A DNA stretch of 64,000 nt from Polaromonas sp. (GCA_013297865.1 JAAFIP010000013.1:39551-103550); one strand, 5' to 3'; positions 8,981-17,624 are shown, counted from the first letter of the stretch. The notes: a model not told the origin generated them from the letters alone. Numbers and translations: made by a program.

Positions 8981-11527
8981 TTAGTTAAACAAATTGGCAA
9001 AACTTAGCCGTGCGCCGCCTGCTGCAAGTTGCTGCCATGTCATGACCGCCACTCCACCAGCAGTCATCGCCACCATTGGACGGTTGAAAATTGCCCCGCC
9101 TTCAATAGCTGCTGGCAGGCCTTGTTGGCTCACAGGCGAGCCCCAACTGTCGTTGGCAAAGCTGTAACGCACAGTGAATGCCTGCGATATCACACCTGGA
9201 TTAGCACCAAAGGCAGTCGAGCCATCGTTATAGTAGCCCAGAAGCGCTTGACCAGAGACACTCACAGCCAAAGATGATGGCCGAAGCGCACGCGTGAAAC
9301 TAGCGACGTTTTTAGTAGCACCCCATGAGTTGTTGGCAGCGCTAAACCGCTTCGAATAGAGGGCGCCAACAGTATTACTGCGCCGCCAAACCACAAGCAT
9401 GTCGCCCGTTGAGTCCACAGCCAACACATTGGCACCGCCACCAGTTAGGCTATCAAGCACAGTGACACTAGGACTCCAAGCACCAGCAACAATACTGTAC
9501 CGTGCGGCAAAAATCCCTGCATTATTAAACCCAATTAACGTTGCATTTCCGCTTTCATCCATTGCGATGTTACTGATAGCAACCGTGACTAGCGTGGCTG
9601 TTCCCCAACTGCCATTGCTATAGACATTTGCATAAGCGCTTGTACCATTCAAACTCCAAGCGGCCACAGCACTACCCTGGGAATTCATGGCCACGTAAGG
9701 CGTAACAAATATATTGTTGGCAGCTGATATTTGGACCGGCGTGCTCCACAGCTGGCTCTGCGTCTCAAAACGGCTAGCCATCAAGACATAATCGGGTCCG
9801 CTGCGCTGCGCCCAAACGACTGTTGCATTGCCTAATGCGTCGACTGCGACGCGTGGCGCCTCAGGAGAATTGCTGCAGTCTGCATCTAGTAGTTGTGAGG
9901 TAGACCACTGCGTCGCCAACACACCTATCGCTTTAGCATAGACACAGCCTCCAGCCACATATGCAACAAATGATCTACCATCTGAGCTTGCCGCCAAATT
10001 GTTTCCGCTCAAGCCAAAACTACTTGCCGTCACCGTTACCGTTCCCAGCGAAAATGCAGGCTGCGCAGTCCACAGTCCTGTGGCTGGGTCATAGACCGTA
10101 CTTTGTAGATTCGTTGTATTCGGCTCAATCCAAACGACGCGCGCCAGGCCAGCCGCATTGATCAATACATCCTGCGCCCGATCAGTCTGTGCAATTTGCT
10201 GCGCAACTCGCCATTGACGATCAGGTTGAGTGATCACAGATTCCAAGTAGAAGCCTGTGGGGTCTTGCCGCACCTGGCCTGCTATCGATATCACACTGCC
10301 AACATACACATCCGGTGGCAATGCTGCGCCAGCTGGCATTTGAATGCGTATACCCCGAATCACATAGCTGTTGCTTAATTTATCCACGCTTTCAACCACG
10401 CCGCCTTTAAGCACATAGTCATCAAAAGGCAATGCCCCAGGTATCGGCGCTGGTTCTTGTACAAACTCCTCGCCAGGCAAAGGATCGATCGGATAGCCGA
10501 TGATGCGCACGCTTGCGTTCAATACGCTGGTTTGATCCAAGCGACCTTTCACTTCCACAGTCGAGCCACGGCGTAGATCGGTGAGCGCCGCTAGAGCTGC
10601 GGGCGATATTGGAACGGTCAAGCCATCCACCACTAGCGGTGTATTGGGAGAGGCTGCTGTTGGTCGCGACGCCACTACACCGCGCAGCGTGATATCGCCT
10701 TGTGCAGCACCAATGCCCACATTGCTCCAGCGCGACGCGATCACACCGGTTGTGCTGCCGGAAACCGCCGTGCCCTCAAAGCGAATGACATCGCCAACTT
10801 GAATCGCGTTTCCTGCGCCAGTTGCTCGCGCATAGCTCACTGTCGTAAAGCCAAGTGAGGTAAGCTGAGCATCAGCATCTACAGACTGCACCCGCGCTGT
10901 CACATATACCCGATCAGCAGGCGTGCCAGCGGGAGCCAGCTCAATGCGCGTCGCGATGATGTCGTTGCGGGAAGGCTCAAGATATCCTGACACCAGCACT
11001 TTTTGACCAGCAAATTCCTGAGCACCAGCTTTGCCCACCACAATACTACGACGATCCGTCAAGATGCGTTGACCATTGATGCTCAAGCGCACCGTGCCAT
11101 CTGCCGCGGATGCGCTCAAAATTCCCATAAAGCGTCGCTGAATCACAATCGACTGAACGGGGTTGATCGCACTAGCCTGGAGCGTCTGCGTCACGCCAGT
11201 CACAGAAACCTGTACGCCCAGAGTCAGATCACTGCTCGTGGGTTTTGCACCATCTTCCGCCTGCGTAAGACTGATGGGGTCTTCAAACTCAGTGCCTGCC
11301 ACAATGATTGAACCAAGGCCATTGATTGGGCCTATGCTGCTGGAACTGACGGGTATTGCCCCGCCCGTGCCACCGCCACTGACCCCACCTCCCCCGCCGC
11401 AAGCCACCACGACAGCAGCTGTGGCCAAGCACAACAGCACGATATCAAGCGCGTGGAAACGGGCTCGTAGTCTGCCAAAGCTCAGGTTATACGTGAGCTG
11501 CGTAATGAAGTGTGTGATTTTTCTCAT
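8981..11527 (-). CDS. DUF5666-type surface lipoprotein
   Basis: About 848 aa. The start at 11527 is supported by GAGG about nine bases upstream; an in-frame TTG at 11542 is less likely. The N-terminus is a long hydrophobic signal ending in VVACGGGG, a lipobox-like Cys followed by a Gly-rich linker. The first half carries repeated small beta units such as GPINGLGSIIVAG and VSGYLEPS, typical of DUF5666 domains. The second half has repeated propeller-like units (WSTSQLL, AVDSTGDMLVVW). Probably anchored in the outer membrane; function unknown. Downstream of and co-directional with the DUF6502 gene (67 bp gap). Confidence 0.7.
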   Translation of the reverse strand: MRKITHFITQLTYNLSFGRLRARFHALDIVLLCLATAAVVVACGGGGGVSGGGTGGAIPVSSSSIGPINGLGSIIVAGTEFEDPISLTQAEDGAKPTSSDLTLGVQVSVTGVTQTLQASAINPVQSIVIQRRFMGILSASAADGTVRLSINGQRILTDRRSIVVGKAGAQEFAGQKVLVSGYLEPSRNDIIATRIELAPAGTPADRVYVTARVQSVDADAQLTSLGFTTVSYARATGAGNAIQVGDVIRFEGTAVSGSTTGVIASRWSNVGIGAAQGDITLRGVVASRPTAASPNTPLVVDGLTVPISPAALAALTDLRRGSTVEVKGRLDQTSVLNASVRIIGYPIDPLPGEEFVQEPAPIPGALPFDDYVLKGGVVESVDKLSNSYVIRGIRIQMPAGAALPPDVYVGSVISIAGQVRQDPTGFYLESVITQPDRQWRVAQQIAQTDRAQDVLINAAGLARVVWIEPNTTNLQSTVYDPATGLWTAQPAFSLGTVTVTASSFGLSGNNLAASSDGRSFVAYVAGGCVYAKAIGVLATQWSTSQLLDADCSNSPEAPRVAVDALGNATVVWAQRSGPDYVLMASRFETQSQLWSTPVQISAANNIFVTPYVAMNSQGSAVAAWSLNGTSAYANVYSNGSWGTATLVTVAISNIAMDESGNATLIGFNNAGIFAARYSIVAGAWSPSVTVLDSLTGGGANVLAVDSTGDMLVVWRRSNTVGALYSKRFSAANNSWGATKNVASFTRALRPSSLAVSVSGQALLGYYNDGSTAFGANPGVISQAFTVRYSFANDSWGSPVSQQGLPAAIEGGAIFNRPMVAMTAGGVAVMTWQQLAAGGARLSFANLFN

Positions 11528-11594
11528 CGGATATTTCCTCAATATCTAAGACACCAAAATAGACTTTCAAATAGAAAATGCAATAGCTGGTAAA

Positions 11595-12458
11595 TCACCG
11601 ACCATCTTCGATCTGATCGGGTATTTGTTCTTCGTCGACCCATATCGAATTCGCGCTGTACATGCCTATACGCATCTGCCGCTGACCGGCCAAGCCATCT
11701 GCTTTGTCTTGCTCCATGGTTTGCATCATCAGGTCTCCTAATTCCCTGAAGAGCCGCCTCCACTCCTCTCGCGCGCGTGCCTCGACCACAGCCACACCGC
11801 GCTCGGACAAACCCTCGCCAAGCATGGATTGCTCCAAAGAGTCAGGAGTCTGGCCGAGTGTGTTGCGCACTGCCGTATCTAAATGCGCACCTGCATTGGC
11901 GCCTAAGAAATGCAGCATCTGCGTCAGATCTTCTTTGGGCGTAAAGGCGCTCTGAATCAGCTTCACGCGACCTTGCTTGTCCAGGACCACCATACCCAAG
12001 CGCTGCATATCCTCAAATACAGAGCGCGGATGCACATCTTTTTTGATACTGCGTACCAGCGACTCAAAAGAAGCCACCCCGCCCTCGCTGCTCAGGCGGG
12101 CCAGCGGTTTGATGCGGCCACGCGCATCTCGATAGCGCTTATCAGCGGTCCACCGACCAAATACATCCGCCAGCACAGAACGCCCTTTGGAATGCGGGCT
12201 GACAGGTGCCTCCAGCAAACGTTTGACCTCGGGCCTGCGAAGCCCCGTCGCAACGCTGATGCGAGATTGAGCACGCTGAGCATTGTCTGAAGCCACCTCC
12301 TGCATAGCTACTTCCACCATCACGGATTTGAGCAGTTCCTGAAATTGGTTGTATTTCACCCCGTGCGCAAGCATCAACCGTGCAAGAGGCTTAAGCACCT
12401 GTCCAGCTGCATGCAGCAACTGGGGCGCTTGGCCAGACGGGGGTAGAGGGCTAGACAT
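11595..12458 (-). CDS. DUF6502-family protein
   Basis: A 287 aa soluble protein resembling DUF6502, recognised from LKPLARLMLAHGVKYNQFQELLKSVMVEVA near the N-terminus and a helix-turn-helix-like RISVATGLRRPEVKRLL. It is probably regulatory, but that is inference. It is the first gene before the DUF5666 lipoprotein, and divergent from the HlyD/exporter genes across a 163 bp AT-rich region holding two similar palindromes. It could act on either promoter. Confidence 0.65.
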   Translation of the reverse strand: MSSPLPPSGQAPQLLHAAGQVLKPLARLMLAHGVKYNQFQELLKSVMVEVAMQEVASDNAQRAQSRISVATGLRRPEVKRLLEAPVSPHSKGRSVLADVFGRWTADKRYRDARGRIKPLARLSSEGGVASFESLVRSIKKDVHPRSVFEDMQRLGMVVLDKQGRVKLIQSAFTPKEDLTQMLHFLGANAGAHLDTAVRNTLGQTPDSLEQSMLGEGLSERGVAVVEARAREEWRRLFRELGDLMMQTMEQDKADGLAGQRQMRIGMYSANSIWVDEEQIPDQIEDGR

Positions 12459-12494
12459 AGGGCTTGGAGGCGAATTTTTGTTAAGTAATTCATG

Positions 12495-12576
12495 AAAATG
12501 TACTAAAAAAACATTTTAAATGCAAGCTTTTGTAAGAACAGCTTGCGTCGTCAATAAATGTACGAATAATACATTT
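12495..12576. promoter_or_regulatory. Pair of AAATGTA/TACATTT-type palindromes in the divergent promoter region
   Basis: Two inverted repeats, AAAATGT-N9-ACATTTT (12495-12517) and AAATGTA-N7-TACATTT (12556-12576), have centres 60 bp apart in the AT-rich gap between the DUF6502 gene and the HlyD gene. Size and symmetry suggest binding sites for a dimeric regulator acting on both divergent units; the regulator is not known. Confidence 0.5.
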
Positions 12577-12621
12577 CATTGAAATTTAAACCCTTTTGCA
12601 TATTTTTTGAAACAGAACCTC

Positions 12622-13899
12622 ATGGCGCAAGACAACCTATTTCGATCAGAAGTAATGGAGGCCGCAGGCCAGCGCGCCTATGGCTCCATCACTCTGGCAC
12701 AGCCTCTCAGTCTGAAATGGCTCACCATCGCCAGCGTGATGATGGCCAGCGCCGTAGCTGCCTATTTCGCCTGGGGAAGTTACACCCGCAAGGTACAAGT
12801 CATGGGCGTGCTCGTACCAAGCCAGGGCGTGCTCAAGCTCGCTAGCCCCCAAGGTGGCGTGCTCACCTTCCTCAAAGTAAGTGAAGGCCAGCAGGTCAAG
12901 GCCGGTGACGTGCTATTTGAAATCAGCGCCCAGCGTAACCTTGTCTCAGCTGCCAGCGTGGAACTACAAACCGCCGCTCAGATTGAGCGCAAAAAAAGCT
13001 CCTTAGAAAACGAGCGCAGCCAGCAATTACAACTCTTGCAAGAACAAAAAACAGGCCTGGAGCGACGCGCTGCCAGCATGCAAGGAGAGCTTGAGCAAAT
13101 TGAACAGGAGATCCTTACTCAGCAAAACCGACTCTCCCTTGCTGAGCAGAATTTGAAGCGTCACGAGGGCCTAGTCTCACAAGGCTTCTTCTCGCCCTTG
13201 CAGCTCTTGCAACAGCAAAGCGATCGTCTAGAGCAGCAAGCCCGCCTACAGCAATTGCAGCGCAGCCGCACCACCATCACGCGCGAGCTAAACAGCATAC
13301 AAGCCGAGCTCAAGCAAATACCGCTGCGCATGCAGGCGCAACTGGGCACGCTGGAGCGCAGTTTGGCAGGCCTGGTGCAAGAGCGCGCTGAAAACGAAGC
13401 GCGCCAATCAATGCAAGTGCGCGCGCAGCAAGACGGCGTGATCACCGGGCTCACGGTAGCGTCTGGCGCAGTGATTGGTGCAGGCGCGCCTTTGGCCACC
13501 CTCATCCCACAAAACATCAGTTTGCAAGCTCACCTTTTTGCCCCCAGCCAAGCCGTCGGCTTCATCGAGCCTGGGCAAAATGTGATGCTTCGCTACGCCG
13601 CCTATCCCTATCAAAAGTTCGGCCACCAAGAAGGCCGTGTGATGGCCGTGAGCAAGACCTCCATGACACCCACAGAAGCTGCGGCAGCCTCTGGCGCCAT
13701 GACCAGCCCGTCTAACGGCCAATCGAACGAGCCGCTGTATCGCGTCACTGTGCAGCTCAATCAACCGCATATCTTGGCTTACGGCAAGGCACAGCCCTTA
13801 GCCGCTGGCATGGCATTGGATGCTTCCATCCTGCAAGAGCGCCGCAAACTCTGGGAGTGGGTGCTTGAGCCGCTTTACAGCATCACAGGCAAGGTGTGA
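12622..13899 (+). CDS. HlyD-family periplasmic adaptor of a type I peptide exporter
   Basis: A 425 aa membrane-fusion protein that links an inner-membrane ABC exporter to an outer-membrane channel. One transmembrane segment lies at residues 34-53, followed by a lipoyl-like half (GVLKLASPQGG, VKAGDVLFEI), a long coiled coil of Gln/Leu/Glu-rich helices (about residues 115-255), then the second lipoyl half and a beta-barrel (VASGAVIGAGAPLATLIP). Start: ATG 12622 rather than the in-frame TTG 12607. The stop overlaps the start of the C39 ABC gene by one base. The CvaA/bacteriocin type is the best comparison. No TolC-like gene is in the window. Confidence 0.88.
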   Translation: MAQDNLFRSEVMEAAGQRAYGSITLAQPLSLKWLTIASVMMASAVAAYFAWGSYTRKVQVMGVLVPSQGVLKLASPQGGVLTFLKVSEGQQVKAGDVLFEISAQRNLVSAASVELQTAAQIERKKSSLENERSQQLQLLQEQKTGLERRAASMQGELEQIEQEILTQQNRLSLAEQNLKRHEGLVSQGFFSPLQLLQQQSDRLEQQARLQQLQRSRTTITRELNSIQAELKQIPLRMQAQLGTLERSLAGLVQERAENEARQSMQVRAQQDGVITGLTVASGAVIGAGAPLATLIPQNISLQAHLFAPSQAVGFIEPGQNVMLRYAAYPYQKFGHQEGRVMAVSKTSMTPTEAAAASGAMTSPSNGQSNEPLYRVTVQLNQPHILAYGKAQPLAAGMALDASILQERRKLWEWVLEPLYSITGKV

Positions 13900-16100
13900 T
13901 GGATTCAGAAAGCATAACTATGAGCACCACCCACATCATCTCTGCCGCAGCCATTCAATTTGGCTGGGGCCGTAAAACGCCCGTGATCCTGCAAACCGAA
14001 ATAGCCGAATGCGGCCTGGCCTCGCTAGCTATGGTGGCCAATCACCACGGCTTTCAAACTGATTTAGCCAGTCTGCGTCAGCGCTTCAATCTGTCGCTCA
14101 AAGGCGCAACTTTAGCTCATCTGGTTGAGTTTGCATCGCGCATGGAGCTGGCCTCGCGTGCCCTGAGGCTGGATCTTCATGAAATGACACAGCTCAAACT
14201 GCCCTGCGTGCTGCACTGGGATTTGAACCACTTTGTTGTGTTGGTCGCGGCAGATAGCAAGGGCATCACCATCCACGATCCTGCCCAAGGCGTGCGCCGT
14301 CTGAACTATGCGCAAACTAGCGAGCATTTCACCGGTGTGGCTCTAGAGCTCACACCCACGCCCAGCTTCAAGTCCGTCAAAGAAAGCCGCCGCGTGCCGC
14401 TGCGCCAGTTGATGGGGCAAGTCACCGGTCTTAAGCGCAGCTTGGGCTATGTATTGGCGCTGTGCTTGGTGTTGGAGTTGTTTGCCATTCTGAGTCCACT
14501 GTTCAGCCAATGGGTAATCGACAACGCCATCGTCTCCGCAGACCGCAACCTCATCACCACCATTGCCGTGGGCTTCCTGCTCATCATCGTCATGCGCGAG
14601 GCCGTAGGCGCGCTGCGCTCCTGGGTGGTGCAGGTGATGGGCGTGAATCTGAATTTCCAGTGGCTGACCAATGTCTATACCCACCTCTTGCGCCTGCCAG
14701 TGAATTTCTTTGAAAGCCGCCATTTGGGCGATGTGGTCTCCCGCTATGGCTCGATCAACGCCATTCAACGTACCCTCACCACCAGCTTTGTGGAGGCCAT
14801 GCTCGATGGCTTGATGGCCGTGGTGGCTTTGGGCATGATGCTGCTCTACGCACCGAGTCTATTGGTGATCGTCTTGGTGGCCGTGGCTGTGTATGCTGGC
14901 CTGCGTATAGCGTACTACGGCCCCATCCGGCGCTTGAGCGAAGAGCAGATCGTGCATTCAGCCAAGCAACAAAGCCATTTTTTGGAAAGCGTGCGCGGCA
15001 TCCAAAGCCTCAAGCTCTTTGGCCGCGAGGATGACCGCCGCGCAGGCTATCTCAATTTGGTGGTGAACACAGTGAACCGCGAAGTAGCTCTGCAGCGCTT
15101 GTCCATTGCCTTTCGCGCGGGCAATGGTCTGATATTTGGTATTGAAGGAGTGCTCATTCTTTGGCTGGGCGCGCATCTAGTGCTGGATAAGGCGCTCTCG
15201 ATTGGCATGTTGATCGCTTTCATTGCTTACAAGGATCAGTTCAACACCCGTGTGGCCGGCTTCATTGACAAGATGATTGAATTCAAGATGCTCTCGCTGC
15301 AAGGTGAGCGCTTGGCCGATATCGTGCTCTCAGAGCCTGAGCGCGAAGATGTAACGATACTACCCAAAGCTGCGAGCAGCGAGCCGCAAGCCCTTGAACT
15401 GAAAAACCTCACATTCCGATATGCCGACACCGAGCCGTGGGTAATCAACGACATCAGCCTGCGCATTGAGCCCGGTGAACATGTAGCGATTGTGGGGCGC
15501 TCAGGCTGCGGCAAGACGACTCTGCTCAAACTCATGCTCGGCCTGATTGATCCCGTCTCTGGCGAACGGCGCGTGGGCAAGCAGCTGATGAGCCAAGTAG
15601 GCAAGCGCCAGTGGCGCAGCCAGATTGGTGTGGTAATGCAGGATGACCAGCTGTTTGCTGGCTCCATTGCTCAAAACATCGCTTTCTTCGATCCTGCACC
15701 GGATATGGCACAAGTGCAAGAAGCAGCGCAGATGGCGGCGATTCATGACGAGATCAGCCACATGCCGATGGGCTACGAGACGCTGATTGGCGATATGGGC
15801 ACGGCCATCTCTGGCGGGCAGAAGCAGCGCATCTTGCTAGCCAGGGCGCTTTACAAAAAGCCGCAGTTCCTATTCCTCGATGAAGCCACTAGCCATTTAG
15901 ACGTAGGCCGTGAGCGGCAGGTGAGCGAAGCCATCAAGAAACTGCCGATGACGCGCATCACGATCGCGCATCGCCCCGAGACGATTGCTAGCGCAGATCG
16001 CGTGATCGTGATCAATGACGGCAAGGTGCAGCAAGAGATGAAGCACATCAAGAGTTCGCCAGATTATCTGGCAACACCATTGCATGCGAGCACCTCATAA
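13899..16100 (+). CDS. C39 peptidase-containing ABC exporter (bacteriocin/colicin V type)
   Basis: About 733 aa transporter that would cut leader peptides and export the products. The N-terminal C39 domain has a complete triad: Cys38 in EIAECGLASL, His111 in DLNHFVVL and Asp127 in IHDPAQG. A six-helix membrane domain follows (about 165-440), then an ATPase domain with Walker A GRSGCGKTT (about 533), signature SGGQKQR and Walker B FLFLDEATSHLD. I chose ATG 13899, overlapping the HlyD stop, with AAGG upstream; ATG 13920 is an alternative. The small genes right after it carry leader-like N-termini and are its likely substrates. Confidence 0.92.
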   Translation: MDSESITMSTTHIISAAAIQFGWGRKTPVILQTEIAECGLASLAMVANHHGFQTDLASLRQRFNLSLKGATLAHLVEFASRMELASRALRLDLHEMTQLKLPCVLHWDLNHFVVLVAADSKGITIHDPAQGVRRLNYAQTSEHFTGVALELTPTPSFKSVKESRRVPLRQLMGQVTGLKRSLGYVLALCLVLELFAILSPLFSQWVIDNAIVSADRNLITTIAVGFLLIIVMREAVGALRSWVVQVMGVNLNFQWLTNVYTHLLRLPVNFFESRHLGDVVSRYGSINAIQRTLTTSFVEAMLDGLMAVVALGMMLLYAPSLLVIVLVAVAVYAGLRIAYYGPIRRLSEEQIVHSAKQQSHFLESVRGIQSLKLFGREDDRRAGYLNLVVNTVNREVALQRLSIAFRAGNGLIFGIEGVLILWLGAHLVLDKALSIGMLIAFIAYKDQFNTRVAGFIDKMIEFKMLSLQGERLADIVLSEPEREDVTILPKAASSEPQALELKNLTFRYADTEPWVINDISLRIEPGEHVAIVGRSGCGKTTLLKLMLGLIDPVSGERRVGKQLMSQVGKRQWRSQIGVVMQDDQLFAGSIAQNIAFFDPAPDMAQVQEAAQMAAIHDEISHMPMGYETLIGDMGTAISGGQKQRILLARALYKKPQFLFLDEATSHLDVGRERQVSEAIKKLPMTRITIAHRPETIASADRVIVINDGKVQQEMKHIKSSPDYLATPLHASTS

Positions 16101-16126
16101 CAAGCAATGGTTAAATCGAAGTGAGG
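16043..16126 (+). repeat. Cassette repeat, copy 1 (exporter 3' end plus spacer)
   Basis: The last ~58 bp of the exporter gene and the spacer to the first small gene. Landmarks are AGTTCGCCAG, ATCTGGCAACA, TGCATGCGAG and CTCATA, then an A/T stretch and GTGAGG. The same landmarks in the same order recur before three further small reading frames. Confidence 0.8.
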
Positions 16127-16140
16127 ATTTGGAGATTGAT

Positions 16141-16338
16141 ATGAAAGATTTAAAGACTAACGATTTAATGGCTGTTTCTGCTGGCAAAACACCACCATAC
16201 ACAAAACACGTCATTACAGGAAGCAATGGCATTACGGTAGTCATCTATGACTACGCAGCAGGCTCGGGATGGGCATCTGACGTCTATGTTTACGGGCCAA
16301 ATGGTCAAACGAATTTTTTTGAAGGCGCTGCTGATTAG
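16141..16338 (+). CDS. Small precursor peptide 1 with C39-type leader
   Basis: 65 aa. The ATG at 16141 is preceded by GGAG at good spacing; an upstream in-frame start at 16084 inside the exporter gene is rejected. The first 15 residues, MKDLKTNDLMAVSAG, fit the double-glycine leader pattern (L-x-x-x-D/E-L-x-x-V/I-x-G/A-G), so cleavage after Ala14-Gly15 by the adjacent C39 peptidase is likely. The predicted mature part is about 50 aa, without Cys and with many Gly, Tyr and Val. I do not recognise a known bacteriocin or signal family. The substrate role is inferred from the leader and position. Confidence 0.75.
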   Translation: MKDLKTNDLMAVSAGKTPPYTKHVITGSNGITVVIYDYAAGSGWASDVYVYGPNGQTNFFEGAAD

Positions 16339-16430
16339 GCTGCGTAGGCTGAGTAGTGTGCACAAATTGCAAAACCCAGCACCAGCTTTGCAAGCGTGAT
16401 CCAAACAAGGCTGACTCAGCAGGGACTTAA

Positions 16431-16514
16431 ACAGATTAAGAGTTCGTCAGAGAATCTGGCAACAACACTGCATGCGATTTCCTCATAGCTTGCTGTGAAT
16501 TTGAATTAAATGAG
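16431..16514 (+). repeat. Cassette repeat, copy 2
   Basis: Matches copy 1 in order: AGTTCGTCAG, AATCTGGCAACAA, CTGCATGCGA, CCTCATAGC, an AT-rich stretch, ATGAGG. It lies between precursor genes 1 and 2, ends 16 bp before gene 2, and is a non-coding relic of the exporter 3' end. Confidence 0.8.
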
Positions 16515-16530
16515 GCTTTAAGGAATCGAG

Positions 16531-16719
16531 ATGAGAAATTTGAATATTAAGGATATACAGAATACATTTGGTGCAGGTCGTCTTTCAGAGGCTGAACTTA
16601 ATGTATTAACTGCTATGAGCACCATGGCTCAGTGGGCTATGAACACTGGCAACCCAGAACTAGCGTCAATGTGGCGTGGCGCAGCTAAAGACTATTTCGA
16701 CATTGCTATTCAGAGCTAA
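16531..16719 (+). CDS. Small precursor peptide 2 with leader-like N-terminus
   Basis: 62 aa, with TTAAGGA ten bases before the ATG. The N-terminus MRNLNIKDIQNTFGAG resembles the leader of peptide 1 (basic residue, Leu, Asp-Ile, ending Gly-Ala-Gly). The remaining ~46 aa are helical-looking and amphipathic with two Trp (AQWAMNTG, SMWRGAA) and no Cys. It is unrelated in sequence to peptides 1 and 3 beyond the leader. Probably an exported peptide; activity unknown. Confidence 0.65.
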   Translation: MRNLNIKDIQNTFGAGRLSEAELNVLTAMSTMAQWAMNTGNPELASMWRGAAKDYFDIAIQS

Positions 16720-16730
16720 TCTCTTATCAC

Positions 16731-16796
16731 TAAAGCATCTGGCAACACTACTGCATGCGAGCGCCTCATAGCAAGCGGTGGTATTTTATTTGAGGT
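16731..16796 (+). repeat. Cassette repeat, copy 3 (5'-shortened)
   Basis: GCATCTGGCAACACTACTGCATGCGAG, split here as GCATCTGGCAACACTAC and TGCATGCGAG, then GCCTCATAGCAAGC, a T-rich stretch and TGAGGTG. It lacks the AGTTCG beginning of copies 1 and 2 and ends 15 bp before precursor gene 3. Confidence 0.8.
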
Positions 16797-16811
16797 GATT
16801 AGGAAAATCAA

Positions 16812-17015
16812 ATGTATGCGCTAGAGTTATCACGAACTGGGCAATTATCCAAAATTGCGGGTAGCCAGCAAGTAGGCACGGCAGGAGATCCATTCACTAC
16901 CGAAATCCGCAATGGAAATGTCATATTCACTGCACATATTGGAAACTCTACTTGGGTTTATAAAAATGGCCATTTAGTTGCTGAATATGTTGCCGGAGCA
17001 TGGCATTACCATTGA
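16812..17015 (+). CDS. Small precursor peptide 3 with leader-like N-terminus
   Basis: 67 aa. AGGA lies ten bases before the ATG. Residues 1-17, MYALELSRTGQLSKIAG, contain the C39-leader hallmark L-x-x-I-x-G just before a Ser-Gln-Gln mature start. The mature region would be about 50 aa, Gly/Val/Tyr/His-rich, no Cys, ending AWHYH. A strong terminator follows 27 bp after the stop, so the exporter operon probably ends here. Confidence 0.65.
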   Translation: MYALELSRTGQLSKIAGSQQVGTAGDPFTTEIRNGNVIFTAHIGNSTWVYKNGHLVAEYVAGAWHYH

Positions 17016-17042
17016 GATTGATAATTTTTATCACATCAAACC

Positions 17043-17073
17043 AAGCCAGTTGAATGCATCAACTGGCTTTTTT
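17043..17073 (+). terminator. Rho-independent terminator after the precursor genes
   Basis: A perfect 11-bp stem AAGCCAGTTGA/TCAACTGGCTT with a 5-nt loop, followed by TTTTTTA. It marks the end of the HlyD-exporter-precursor transcription unit. Between here and 17335 I see no gene, only AT-rich sequence. Confidence 0.9.
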
Positions 17074-17334
17074 AGTATCAAAAACCAATACTAACTTTAG
17101 CTGCTACGAACGAAGCTATCTCTTAGATTCTGTTAGTAGCCATGCTTTTTTTCTTCACGATAACTATCTCGAACACGCAACTCTCATTGCAGCATTGCTA
17201 TGTTTCGGCACGGCGCTTGAAGTCCTAGACTGATGATTACCGAATACTCTACAACTGAAAAAGCAGAGTATTCGCTTTTGAAGAAATGTGAACTGTCGTG
17301 ACAAATGGTAGGCGAATGCAGTAAGGGATGAAAA

Positions 17335-17415
17335 AATCAAAAGTTCACCATAGCATCTGACGACACCACTGTATGCGAAAACCTCATTGCAAGCAGTAAG
17401 TTTTAAAGTTGAGAC
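17335..17415 (+). repeat. Cassette repeat, copy 4 (most diverged)
   Basis: AAGTTCACCA, GCATCTGACGACACCACT, TGTATGCGA, ACCTCATTGCAAGC, an AT-rich stretch, GTTGAGAC. It lies beyond the operon terminator and directly before the broken fourth small gene, at the same spacing as the other copies. Confidence 0.75.
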
Positions 17416-17416
17416 T

Positions 17417-17613
17417 ATGGAGATTCTTATTCAAGTACTAATTCGTAAAGACTGCAAAGCAGTGCGTTTCTCAACCGGTGAACCAGCAGGCGTATTTCAT
17501 GATTGGCATATCGGCCTTACAAAGAATACTATGGCGGCGAGTCAGTAGGCTTCTGGGATTACAGTGATGGCTGCATGACAGTCGTACCGAAATTTTCGAT
17601 CTGCACCAAGTAA
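17417..17613 (+). pseudogene. Fourth small gene of the exporter locus, frameshifted
   Basis: The ATG at 17417 opens a 43-codon frame stopping at 17548. A second frame, shifted by one lost base near GGCCTTAC (about 17516), continues as YKEYYGGESVGFWDYSDG... to a TAA at 17611. Joined, they would give about 65 aa, the size of the intact precursors, at the same distance from a cassette repeat. It shows no clear Ala-Gly leader, so it may be a different kind of gene such as an immunity protein. Frameshift or sequencing error cannot be told apart here. Confidence 0.5.
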
Positions 17614-17624
17614 AAGCAAGGGCC

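Noticed and set aside
16043..17415. CRISPR-like array from the repeated segments
   Set aside because: The repeats are imperfect, 65-85 bp, with irregular gene-containing spacers of 200-540 bp and no cas genes.
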